Shown here piece by piece: positions 1 through 6,131 of a stretch of DNA of 10,999 nucleotides. The DNA lies in assembly GCA_022720335.1 (NCBI GenBank), contig JAIHVJ010000049.1:1-10999 (forward strand), in the 5' to 3' direction. How positions within the stretch are numbered: position 1 is the first letter of the stretch; every line of letters starts with the position of its first letter. Position numbers and translations under genes: made by a program. The notes beneath the pieces are model-generated. The model saw only the letters and a list, made by a program, of their open reading frames with translations. It was not told where the DNA came from and did no database searches. Origin of the DNA: Collinsella sp. Its GTDB lineage: Bacteria; Actinomycetota; Coriobacteriia; Coriobacteriales; Coriobacteriaceae.

Positions 1-1100
1 ATGGTGAAGGTTCCCAGGGGAACGTTATCAAGGGCCGCTCGACCGTTTTCGTCGGTCGTGAGGGTTTGCGTCCATCCGGGGGTGGATTGAGAGACGCAGG
101 TAAACTCGGCACCGGCAAGCGAGGTCCCCGCTTGGGCTCCAGCGCCCGTTGCGGCGTCGGTCTTTACGATGCGCAACGTGATGGTGCCTGGCTGCTCATC
201 GATTGTGACATGACCACCATTGCCTTCCGTGGTAAAGGGGATGCGGTCGCGTCGAGGGATATAGCCTGCCGGTGCCTTTGTCTCTACCAGGTAGTATGCC
301 GTGTTAGGTAAAAGTGTTGCCTGTGCTCGGCCGTTGCCGTCCATTTTGAGCGTGCCCACGCGCGCGTCGCTCACGCTCTCGAAGATATCGAATGTTGCCC
401 CGTCAAACTGATAGGTGCCGTTTCCGCTGGTAATGACGGTGTTCGCGGACTTCTTTTGGAAAGAAACAGAGACCGCTGGCAGCACGTAGAGCATGTCTTG
501 ACGTTTGCTGCCGCCCGATATGGGTCCCAAATAGCGCCGTGCGCGGTGCGGAGCGGCTTTGATGCCTCCCGATTTTGCATTGTCGTGAAGCCACCGTGCG
601 GCAGCCACAACCTCATTGTCGGCGGTAAAATGCCCGCTCTTTGTTTTGCCTTGAGCTGTTGTATAGGAGTAAGTGCCGTCGACATGGGTGGTGCCGTTAA
701 GCATCCATACGGCAAGTTGAGTGGCGGCACGGGCGCGATCGGGCGACAGGCTGTAACCGCCAAATGACGTTGCGGAAGGATATCCGTGACAAACGATCGC
801 CGCGAACTCGTCGTCGAGCCATACCCAGCCCTGATCAAAGTTGAGCCATGGGCCACCCGGCTTGGTGGGACCGGGACGTTCCTGGTTCATACAGTACGCG
901 ATTGAGGCGTCTTGAGCCTCGTACTTACCGATGAAGAAGGGCCCACAATCGTCGCTAATGGTGCGAAAGCCGAGCTGATCGTACCCGTCGATGGCAAGTG
1001 CGGGTCTCGGAGCCAAGCAACTGATGAGTAGGAAGAGGAGTAGGAGCAGCGGGCCTGTTGCGATTGCGCTGTGGACAGAGTGCGTGGGTGCGTTGGACAT
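1..1100 (-). CDS. Thioester (TQXA-type) surface adhesin with SpaA/CnaB-like repeats, N-terminal part
   Basis: This is an open minus-strand frame of 366 codons with no stop before the window edge. It starts at ATG 1098-1100, five bases after an AAGGAG box (1106-1111). Residues 1-36 form a signal peptide: a long Leu-rich core (18-27), then P-A-L-A with cleavage expected after Ala36. Residues about 55-190 resemble the thioester domain of Gram-positive adhesins: Cys70 in AYCMN and Gln128 in ATQLAVW, the residue pair that forms an internal Cys-Gln thioester in that family and can bind host surfaces covalently. Residues about 210-305 look like one SpaA/CnaB-type domain, with Lys216/217, the YLVETKAPAGY motif (Glu273) and GNGRAQATLLPNTAYY. 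A second begins at about 307 (Lys313). The isopeptide bonds are inferred from family knowledge. A C-terminal LPXTG-type sorting signal is expected but lies outside the window. It is transcribed away from the tRNA-Gly gene. Confidence 0.85.
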   Translation of the reverse strand, partial: MSNAPTHSVHSAIATGPLLLLLFLLISCLAPRPALAIDGYDQLGFRTISDDCGPFFIGKYEAQDASIAYCMNQERPGPTKPGGPWLNFDQGWVWLDDEFAAIVCHGYPSATSFGGYSLSPDRARAATQLAVWMLNGTTHVDGTYSYTTAQGKTKSGHFTADNEVVAAARWLHDNAKSGGIKAAPHRARRYLGPISGGSKRQDMLYVLPAVSVSFQKKSANTVITSGNGTYQFDGATFDIFESVSDARVGTLKMDGNGRAQATLLPNTAYYLVETKAPAGYIPRRDRIPFTTEGNGGHVTIDEQPGTITLRIVKTDAATGAGAQAGTSLAGAEFTCVSQSTPGWTQTLTTDENGRAALDNVPLGTFT

Positions 1101-1378
1101 GGCTGCTCCTTATCCCTCGTGCGCCGCACGGGGAGGCTGCGGCGCTTGGGACGAGGCTACCCCCGAGGTTCATGCGGGTAAGTACCGGAAGCTGACCAAA
1201 AGCTTGCCCGATTTCCGACAAATTGGGTTCATATGGAACAATCAAATAAAACCGCAGGTAAAAGATGGTGAAATAAGGACACCAGAGGTCCCTGTCTCCA
1301 CAATTGGACTGTTTTTCAGACGATTCTCCACAGCTAAAACAAGCATCGACACCCTTGTATCGAACAAGACAACCGCGT
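1101..1378. other. Intergenic region between adhesin and tRNA-Gly, with a leader hairpin
   Basis: No gene is apparent here. On the minus strand it holds the adhesin leader: the AAGGAG box at 1106-1111 and, just upstream, a perfect 8-bp inverted repeat (1121-1128 with 1138-1145, GCGCCGCA/TGCGGCGC). On the adhesin transcript the 9-base loop reads GCCTCCCCG and includes CTCC, which is complementary to the GGAG of the ribosome binding site. I could not find a convincing -35/-10 pair for the adhesin. The part near 1230-1290 is AT-richer than the rest and is the likeliest place for one. Confidence 0.5.
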
Positions 1379-1384
1379 TATACT
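1355..1384 (+). promoter_or_regulatory. Candidate promoter of tRNA-Gly
   Basis: A -10 box TATACT (1379-1384, five of six matches to TATAAT) lies 13 bases before the mature tRNA 5' end. A weak -35 candidate TTGTAT (1355-1360) sits 18 bases upstream of it. Transcription would start about at the 5' end of the short tRNA leader. The -10 box is convincing by position; the -35 is not. Confidence 0.5.
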
Positions 1385-1397
1385 AGCCAACACACAA

Positions 1398-1472
1398 GCG
1401 GGCATCGCCAAGTGGTAAGGCATCAGCTTCCCAAGCTGACACTCGCGGGTTCGAGTCCCGTTGCCCGCTCCA
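1398..1472 (+). tRNA. tRNA-Gly (anticodon CCC)
   Basis: The full cloverleaf can be drawn. The acceptor stem is GCGGGCA (1398-1404) with TGCCCGC (1462-1468), the discriminator base is T1469, and CCA is encoded at 1470-1472. The D arm is closed by GCC/GGC. The anticodon stem is TCAGC (1423-1427) with GCTGA (1435-1439), and the seven-base loop TTCCCAA has CCC at 1430-1432. The T arm is GCGGG/CCCGT with loop TTCGAGT (1450-1456). Anticodon CCC reads GGG glycine codons. The gene stands alone, with its own promoter-like -10 box and a terminator directly downstream. Confidence 0.96.
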
Positions 1473-1483
1473 GCTAGAAGCAC

Positions 1484-1516
1484 AAGCACGGCACCATCAC
1501 GGTGCCGTGCTTTTTT
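1484..1516 (+). terminator. Intrinsic terminator of tRNA-Gly
   Basis: A perfect 12-bp inverted repeat AAGCACGGCACC (1484-1495) pairs with GGTGCCGTGCTT (1501-1512) around the loop ATCAC. The right arm runs into six T residues (1511-1516). It lies 11 bases after the encoded CCA and ends the tRNA transcript. Confidence 0.95.
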
Positions 1517-1612
1517 CAATAAAGCGCCGGGACTCGAACCCGCCAGGGTGCGAGCGTAAAACAAACGCGAAGCGTTTGTAGCGAGCAGGCGAAGGCGCCG
1601 GCAGGCGCCTGA

Positions 1613-1664
1613 AGCCGGTGCGGATTTGCGAAGCAAATACGCGGACGTCCCGTTGCCCGCTCCA
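1613..1664 (+). repeat. 52-base unit ending in tRNA-Gly 3' end, copy 1
   Basis: This copy matches 1744-1795 at 48 of 52 bases. Its last 18 bases, GTCCCGTTGCCCGCTCCA (1647-1664), are identical to the tRNA-Gly 3' end at 1455-1472, including the encoded CCA. The first part forms a hairpin with stem ATTTGC/GCAAAT and loop GAA (1624-1638), flanked by GCG/CGC. There is no anticodon or D arm, so it is not a tRNA gene. Confidence 0.85.
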
Positions 1665-1743
1665 TCGAGCGCGGGAGACCTTGGGGCGGCCAATTCAACA
1701 AAGTCTTCCCCATCGTCTCCGTGAATCCGAGGAGATCGACCGC

Positions 1744-1795
1744 AGCCGGTGCGGATTTGCGAGGCAAATACGCAGACGTCCCGTTGCTTGCTCCA
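1744..1795 (+). repeat. 52-base unit ending in tRNA-Gly 3' end, copy 2
   Basis: This is the second copy of the unit at 1613-1664, with four differences. One is in the hairpin loop (GAA becomes GAG at 1761-1763), so the ATTTGC/GCAAAT stem (1755-1760 with 1764-1769) is preserved. Two adjacent changes lie in the tRNA-like end (1778-1795), which matches the tRNA at 16 of 18 bases. The divergence suggests that this copy is older or under less constraint than copy 1. Confidence 0.85.
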
Positions 1796-1847
1796 ATTCC
1801 AAAATGTTAGGTTAATGCCTGCTGCCCATACTTGCACCTGCGCACGG

Positions 1848-1853
1848 TACAAT
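1848..1853 (+). promoter_or_regulatory. Candidate -10 box of purB
   Basis: TACAAT (1848-1853) matches TATAAT at five of six bases and lies 45 bases before the purB start codon. No good -35 hexamer is found at the usual distance (CCCATA is at 17 bases), so the promoter is tentative or may need an activator. I see no purine riboswitch-like structure in the short leader. Confidence 0.4.
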
Positions 1854-1897
1854 AGTCGAGTTACGACCAACGTGCCAATAACCAAAAAGGAGCCGCT

Positions 1898-3244
1898 ATG
1901 ATCGATCGCTATACCCGCCCGGAGATGGGACACATCTTCTCCCTCGAGAACAAGTACGCCATTTGGCAGGAGATCGAGGTCCTGGCCTGCGAGGCCCAGG
2001 CGGAGCTCGGCAAGATCGGTATTTCCAAAGACGAAGCCCAGTGGATTCGCGACCACGCCAACTTCGAGAAGGCAAAGGTCGACGAGATCGAGGAAGTCAC
2101 GCGCCACGACGTCATCGCCTTCCTGACCAACATGAAGGAGTATATCGATGCCGACGTTCCCGAGGGCGAGCCCAAGCCCAGCCGCTGGGTTCACTACGGC
2201 ATGACCAGCTCCGACCTGGGTGATACGGCTCTGTGCTATCAGCTCACTCAGGCTTGCGACCTTATCATCGAGGACGTCAAGAAGCTCGGCGAGATCTGCA
2301 AGCGTCGCGCCTTCGAGGAGCGCAACACGCTCTGCGCCGGCCGTACTCATGGCATCCATGCCGAGCCGATGACCTTCGGTATGAAGTTTGGCTCTTGGGC
2401 CTGGGAGCTCAAGCGCGATCTGGACCGTCTTGAGGACGCCCGTAAGAACGTTGCTTTCGGTGCCATCTCGGGCGCTGTCGGCACGTACAGCTCCATCGAG
2501 CCGTTTGTCGAGGAGTATGTCTGCGAGCACTTAGGTCTGGTTCATGATCCGCTGTCCACGCAGGTCATCAGCCGCGACCACCACGCCTATCTTGCCGGTG
2601 TGCTCGCTACCACGGCAGCTACCTGCGAGCGCATTGCGACCGAGGTTCGCAACCTGCAGAAGACCGATACGCTCGAGGCCGAGGAGCCGTTCCGCAAGGG
2701 ACAAAAGGGCAGCTCCGCCATGCCGCACAAGCGCAACCCCATCACCATGGAGAAGGTCTGCGGGCTGTCGCGCGTCGTGAAGTCCAACGCTCAGGTCGCT
2801 TTTGACAACGTTGCCCTGTGGCACGAGCGCGACATTTCGCACTCCTCTGCCGAGCGCGTCGCCCAGGCCGATAGCTTCATCGCCCTTGACCACATGTTCC
2901 AGTGCCTCATTCGCGTTATCGATGGCCTGCAGCTGTATCCGGCGCGCATGATGGCCAATCTCAACAAGACCCGCGGCCTCATCTTCTCTTCCAAGGTGCT
3001 GTTGGCTCTCGTCGACACGGGTATTACCCGCGAGGACGCTTACGCCATCGTGCAGGAGAACGCTATGGCAACCTGGCACGAGGTGCAGGATTGCGTCTCC
3101 GGTCCCACCTTTAAGGAGCGCCTCGAGGCGGATCCGCGCTGCACCGTCAGCCAGGAGAAGCTCGACGAGATCTTCGATCCGTGGGACTTCCTCACTCGTA
3201 TCGATACGGTCTTCGACCGTCTGGAGCAGCTGAGCTTCGAGTAG
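1898..3244 (+). CDS. purB: Adenylosuccinate lyase
   Basis: PurB acts twice in purine synthesis: it splits SAICAR to AICAR plus fumarate, and adenylosuccinate to AMP plus fumarate. It is a cytosolic homotetramer in the family. The 448-residue protein has the expected length and the landmarks of the fumarase/aspartase superfamily: TRHDV (68-72, His70), HYGMTSSD (99-106), GRTHG (148-152, catalytic-type His151), and the signature loop GSSAMPHKRNPITME (271-285), which carries the catalytic serine. The ATG at 1898 follows AAAAAGGAG (1884-1892) by five bases, a strong start signal. The gene is monocistronic, with a candidate -10 box upstream and a terminator downstream. It lies on the same strand as purC, which makes its substrate SAICAR, but about 6.9 kb away from it. 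Confidence 0.97.
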   Translation: MIDRYTRPEMGHIFSLENKYAIWQEIEVLACEAQAELGKIGISKDEAQWIRDHANFEKAKVDEIEEVTRHDVIAFLTNMKEYIDADVPEGEPKPSRWVHYGMTSSDLGDTALCYQLTQACDLIIEDVKKLGEICKRRAFEERNTLCAGRTHGIHAEPMTFGMKFGSWAWELKRDLDRLEDARKNVAFGAISGAVGTYSSIEPFVEEYVCEHLGLVHDPLSTQVISRDHHAYLAGVLATTAATCERIATEVRNLQKTDTLEAEEPFRKGQKGSSAMPHKRNPITMEKVCGLSRVVKSNAQVAFDNVALWHERDISHSSAERVAQADSFIALDHMFQCLIRVIDGLQLYPARMMANLNKTRGLIFSSKVLLALVDTGITREDAYAIVQENAMATWHEVQDCVSGPTFKERLEADPRCTVSQEKLDEIFDPWDFLTRIDTVFDRLEQLSFE

Positions 3245-3286
3245 GCTGGCTTTATTCGACCGCTTGCGGATACATTTCAACCATTG

Positions 3287-3320
3287 GCGCCTTGCCCGTC
3301 TTGGGCGAGGCGCTTTTTTT
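3287..3320 (+). terminator. Intrinsic terminator of purB
   Basis: GCGCCTTGCCC (3287-3297) pairs with GGGCGAGGCGC (3303-3313), 11 pairs including one G-U, around a five-base loop. Seven T residues follow (3314-3320). It lies 42 bases after the purB stop and separates purB from the binding protein/diguanylate cyclase operon. Confidence 0.93.
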
Positions 3321-3322
3321 CG

Positions 3323-3350
3323 TTGCTGCCGCAGGCTCCGGTAATAGAAT
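3323..3350 (+). promoter_or_regulatory. Candidate promoter of the binding protein/diguanylate cyclase operon
   Basis: A -10 box TAGAAT (3345-3350, five of six matches) is preceded at 16 bases by TTGCTG (3323-3328), a weak -35. It lies just after the purB terminator and 35 bases before the GTG start, so independent transcription of the downstream pair is likely. Confidence 0.45.
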
Positions 3351-3385
3351 GAAAATTCGGCTGCTGTTTTGATGAAAGGAGGCAC

Positions 3386-4222
3386 GTGCCCAGACGTATT
3401 AAACGAGGCGCTATCGTCTCGCTTGTGCTCATGCTCTTTGTTGCCGTCTGCGCGGGCGCCCTGACGTATACCGTTCGACGCAGTCCTTCCTCCTCGAATG
3501 AAGCCGATAAAGATCTCCCGGTGCTCAAGATTGGCGTTACGGATAATGACCCCTATGTGTATGTCGATACCACAGGCGATTACGCCGGTATCGATATCGA
3601 TATCGCCCGCGAGGCCTGCAAGCGTGCGGGGCTCAAGCCGCAGTTTGTCGATATTGACTGGAACGATCGCGACCGGCTGCTCAAAAATGGTGATATCGAT
3701 TGCCTATGGTGCGATTATTCGCCCTGTTATCGCGAGGATAAGTATTACTGGACTGAGCCGTATCTAACCGTGACGGTCTCGGTTGTCGCCAAGAAAGCGA
3801 GTGGTATCAAGTCCTTGGCACATCTCGATGGAAGTAAGACCATTGCGGTGATTGCGGGCTCGGTGAGTGAGCGTCGATTGCTTGCGGGGGATCTGGGGAT
3901 CTCGTCGGACGTTCAAATCAAATCATATGGCTCTGCCGAACTCTGCAAAGCCGCTCTGGCCAAAGGGTATGTTGACTGTTGGATGGCGGACGTTCAATCG
4001 CTCGACCGGCTCGTCGCGCAGTATCCCGGTGTTTATCGCGTGTTTGCCGACAACGTTATGACAGTTGACCTGGGCGTTGCGTTTGAGAACAGCTATGAGG
4101 GGGAGTACGTCAAAAACCTCAATACCGTGCTGTTCGACATGGATCGGGACGGCACGATTGATCGTATTGTGAGCAATTACAAGGCAGGAGCGACGGCGGA
4201 CGGGCAAAGGGCGGAATCATGA
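3386..4222 (+). CDS. Family-3 extracellular solute-binding protein, probably a sensor component
   Basis: The 278-residue product has a basic N-terminus (PRRIKR) and one hydrophobic segment (9-29), so it is exported or membrane-tethered. Cys22 does not sit in a good lipobox (V-A-V-C). Residues about 46-265 look like a family-3 (amino-acid type) periplasmic binding protein: LKIGVTDNDPYVYVD, then GIDIDIAREACKRAGL (68-83), GDIDCLWCDYS followed by Arg116 and TEPYL (102-127), IAVIAGSVSERRLL, and a C-terminal DRDGTIDRIVSNY. Arg116 is near the position of the ligand carboxylate-binding arginine of the family, but the usual TPER context is lost. The GTG start is chosen because AAAGGAGG (3375-3382) lies three bases upstream. 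The stop overlaps the next start by four bases (ATGA), so translation is probably coupled to the diguanylate cyclase. No permease or ATPase gene is nearby, so a sensing role is more likely than transport. That role is inferred and the ligand is unknown. Confidence 0.8.
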   Translation: MPRRIKRGAIVSLVLMLFVAVCAGALTYTVRRSPSSSNEADKDLPVLKIGVTDNDPYVYVDTTGDYAGIDIDIAREACKRAGLKPQFVDIDWNDRDRLLKNGDIDCLWCDYSPCYREDKYYWTEPYLTVTVSVVAKKASGIKSLAHLDGSKTIAVIAGSVSERRLLAGDLGISSDVQIKSYGSAELCKAALAKGYVDCWMADVQSLDRLVAQYPGVYRVFADNVMTVDLGVAFENSYEGEYVKNLNTVLFDMDRDGTIDRIVSNYKAGATADGQRAES

Positions 4223-6018
4223 CAAATGACAAGTGCCGCTTGCGTCGAAAGGGTTTGGTCGCCGCGGCTATCGGCGTTGTGGCCAGCGTTGTCCTATTGA
4301 GTTTGCTCTACATGGTCGGTACGCATCGCTGTCTCGATAAAACGCTTGGGTTTGGCCAGGAAACCATGGTGTTTCTAAAAAACGCCTGCAAAAAATATGA
4401 CCGATATGAACAGGGAAGAAAAACCGAGGCGACGCACAATTTGGATGCTGCGCTCGAGTCGTTTGCGGCGTTCTTGCCGCCTGATCGCGTTGAAGTCAAC
4501 GACGATCTGGTCGAGGAATATGTCCATACCGAGTGTCTTTCGGGAATGTTGGTCATGGACGCCGACGGCCATATGGCCGCTCATTACGATACTGACGGTC
4601 GCGATCCACTGATGCTGTGGCGAGAGGAGCTGGCCTGTTCGCCGGTCGCATCGATGTATCGAGGCTTCAAAGTGTCCTACTCGACCGTCGTAGAGCGTCG
4701 CGGCGTCGACTTTGCCGTGAGTGCCATTCCGTACGGTGATGGGGTGGCGTTGGGGTATCAATCGCTTGCGGCTGAGCCCTCCGATGACTATTCATACGTT
4801 ATCGCCGACGTGCTCGTGAACAACACGTTCCATCAGGGTCCAACGGTGCTCGTGATGCGCGATGCGCAAATCGTATCCTCAAACGATTCGACCGTCGATA
4901 TGGCCCTTGCCCGACTTCTTGCCGATAGCGGAACTGACTGGAAAGACGAAGGCCTAACGCGCGTCGAATATCAGGGAACTACCTGGTATGCCGTGCGTGC
5001 GGCGTATAAGGACTACCGCCTGTTTGCGCTCTACCCCAAATCTGAGGTTATGTCTGGCAGGATTGCATTTGTCGCTGCCGGCGTGCTGGCGTGCCTAGCG
5101 TTTTGGGTCGTAGTGCTGTTGGTGCGCGCTATTGCCGACCGTCGCAACTTGGCCGAAAAGGACAAGCAGCTCGGCATCATCAATGCCATCAGTTCTGCGT
5201 ATGAGTCGACCTTCCTGTTGCATCTCGATACGCTCGAGATCGAGGGAATTAACATGTCGCCGTCGATGGCGAAAATATTTGCTGAGCATACCGAGGCATA
5301 TGACTTTTTGGACACGGTTTGTCGAGACGTTGTGAGTCCCGAAAGCCGCGAAGTGGTCATGGAACTTATAGATACAAGTACGCTTCGGGACCGTATGGAG
5401 GGCGTGCCGCACTTGGATGCCGAGGTGAGAGATTGCCGAGGTGCTTGGTATTCGCTGCAGGTTGTTCCGCAGCGTCGCGATGAGCAGGGCCGACTGGAAT
5501 CGGTCGTCGTGGCGACGCATAACATCTCGATGGCAAAGCGCGCCGAAGAGCTTTCTTTTCAGGACAAACTGACGGGGCTTCGCAATAGAAATTACCTTGA
5601 GTCCCTTGGCGACGACTCGGTGAACAAATCCCTGCCCGTGAGTGTGATCATGATGGACTGCAACCACCTCAAGCGCACCAACGATCTTTACGGTCACGAA
5701 ATGGGCGATGAGTTGCTGCGGCGTACGGCGTCTGTATTGAGGCAGGTGGCAGGCGAGAAGTTTGTGCCCATGCGCGTTGGTGGAGATGAGTTTTTGTTGA
5801 TATGCCCCTACACTGATCGCGAGTCCGCGCGTCAATTGGTGCAAGATCTTCGCCGCGGTCTTGCTGCGGCGAGCGATGATGCGCTGGCCGTCAGCGCGTC
5901 ATTTGGCATCGCGACGGTAGAGACACCCGGCTGTACGCTAGCCGAGATATACCGCGTTGCCGACCATAACATGTATCAAGAGAAGCGTGAAGTTCACGCT
6001 CAGGACGCGAATCGTTAG
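4219..6018 (+). CDS. Membrane-bound diguanylate cyclase (GGDEF) with extracellular sensor and PAS-like domain
   Basis: This 599-residue protein should make cyclic di-GMP from two GTP. The order is: transmembrane segment 1 (about 12-34), an extracellular region of about 245 residues (35-280, possibly Cache-like, with four cysteines at 38, 57, 106 and 140), transmembrane segment 2 (about 282-305), a PAS-like region (about 312-445), and a GGDEF domain (about 446-592). The catalytic motif GGDEF is intact at 521-525. Asp480 of MMDCNHLK and the NDLYGHEMGDELL block (488-500) supply metal- and GTP-binding positions; the second acidic residue of the usual DxD is Asn482, a common variant. The inhibitory RxxD site expected nine to six residues before GGDEF reads GEKF, so product inhibition by that site should be absent. 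There is no EAL domain. The start overlaps the stop of the binding protein (ATGA), which suggests that the two act together. Confidence 0.93.
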   Translation: MTNDKCRLRRKGLVAAAIGVVASVVLLSLLYMVGTHRCLDKTLGFGQETMVFLKNACKKYDRYEQGRKTEATHNLDAALESFAAFLPPDRVEVNDDLVEEYVHTECLSGMLVMDADGHMAAHYDTDGRDPLMLWREELACSPVASMYRGFKVSYSTVVERRGVDFAVSAIPYGDGVALGYQSLAAEPSDDYSYVIADVLVNNTFHQGPTVLVMRDAQIVSSNDSTVDMALARLLADSGTDWKDEGLTRVEYQGTTWYAVRAAYKDYRLFALYPKSEVMSGRIAFVAAGVLACLAFWVVVLLVRAIADRRNLAEKDKQLGIINAISSAYESTFLLHLDTLEIEGINMSPSMAKIFAEHTEAYDFLDTVCRDVVSPESREVVMELIDTSTLRDRMEGVPHLDAEVRDCRGAWYSLQVVPQRRDEQGRLESVVVATHNISMAKRAEELSFQDKLTGLRNRNYLESLGDDSVNKSLPVSVIMMDCNHLKRTNDLYGHEMGDELLRRTASVLRQVAGEKFVPMRVGGDEFLLICPYTDRESARQLVQDLRRGLAAASDDALAVSASFGIATVETPGCTLAEIYRVADHNMYQEKREVHAQDANR

Positions 6019-6027
6019 TATTGCAGT

Positions 6028-6062
6028 CACCGGTTTGTGCATCGTAGGATGTTGAATCGGTG
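6028..6062 (+). other. Hairpin after the diguanylate cyclase stop
   Basis: In RNA, 6028-6043 can pair with 6048-6062 around the loop GTAG: 15 pairs, four of them G-U, with one bulged U. It starts 10 bases after the stop codon. There is no T-run, so a classical intrinsic terminator is not supported. It may cap or stabilise the 3' end of the operon mRNA. The G-U pairs mean that the structure works only on the plus-strand transcript. Confidence 0.45.
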
Positions 6063-6090
6063 CCCGCGATACTATATCGGCCCGGGCGGG

Positions 6091-6096
6091 GATAAT
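6091..6096 (+). promoter_or_regulatory. Candidate -10 box before the TSCPD gene
   Basis: GATAAT (6091-6096) matches TATAAT at five of six bases and lies 35 bases before the start codon of the small TSCPD gene. No -35 box is seen at the usual spacing, so this is only a weak candidate. Confidence 0.3.
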
Positions 6097-6131
6097 AGAC
6101 ATCTGAAATTTCTCTATGAGAGGGGATCTCA

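Larger units (their letters stand above)
1517..1847. other. Gene-free region of hairpins and tRNA-derived fragments
   Basis: I see no credible protein gene between the tRNA terminator and the purB promoter area. The stretch holds an inverted tRNA T-arm look-alike (CGGGACTCGAACCCG, 1528-1542), the hairpin ACAAACGC-GAA-GCGTTTGT (1561-1579), the hairpin AGGCGCC-GGCA-GGCGCCT (1593-1610), and two copies of a 52-base unit (1613-1664 and 1744-1795), each carrying its own GAA/GAG-loop hairpin. Between the copies, 1665-1743 shows nothing I recognise. The composition suggests a degenerate repetitive element or recombination scar rather than a gene. Confidence 0.6.

Noticed and set aside
371..856. Overlapping open frames on both strands at the left edge
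   Set aside because: They overlap the continuous minus-strand adhesin frame, which has a signal peptide, a ribosome binding site and domain motifs over 366 codons.
1101..1300. A c-di-GMP riboswitch upstream of the adhesin
   Set aside because: Adhesins and c-di-GMP genes together suggested it, but I could not match the conserved core of known classes in the leader; only a simple hairpin is supported.
1613..1795. Second and third tRNA-Gly genes or pseudogenes
   Set aside because: Only the last 18 bases of the tRNA are repeated; there is no D arm, anticodon arm or full T arm, so I list them as repeats.
1517..1860. CRISPR array
   Set aside because: There are only two diverged copies of the repeat, with no regular spacers and no cas genes.
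1334..2530. Long minus-strand open frame (398 codons) across the tRNA region and the first part of purB
   Set aside because: It overlaps the tRNA, its terminator and well-conserved purB. It is the antisense shadow of GC-rich purB codons, with no ribosome binding site or family motif.
2531..3385. Minus-strand open frame (284 codons) opposite the 3' part of purB
   Set aside because: Antisense shadow of purB; it starts within the purB-downstream gap and shows no recognisable protein.
3386..3460. Lipoprotein signal in the binding protein
   Set aside because: The only nearby cysteine (Cys22) follows V-A-V, and Val directly before the cysteine is not typical of a lipobox; a signal anchor or ordinary signal peptide fits better.
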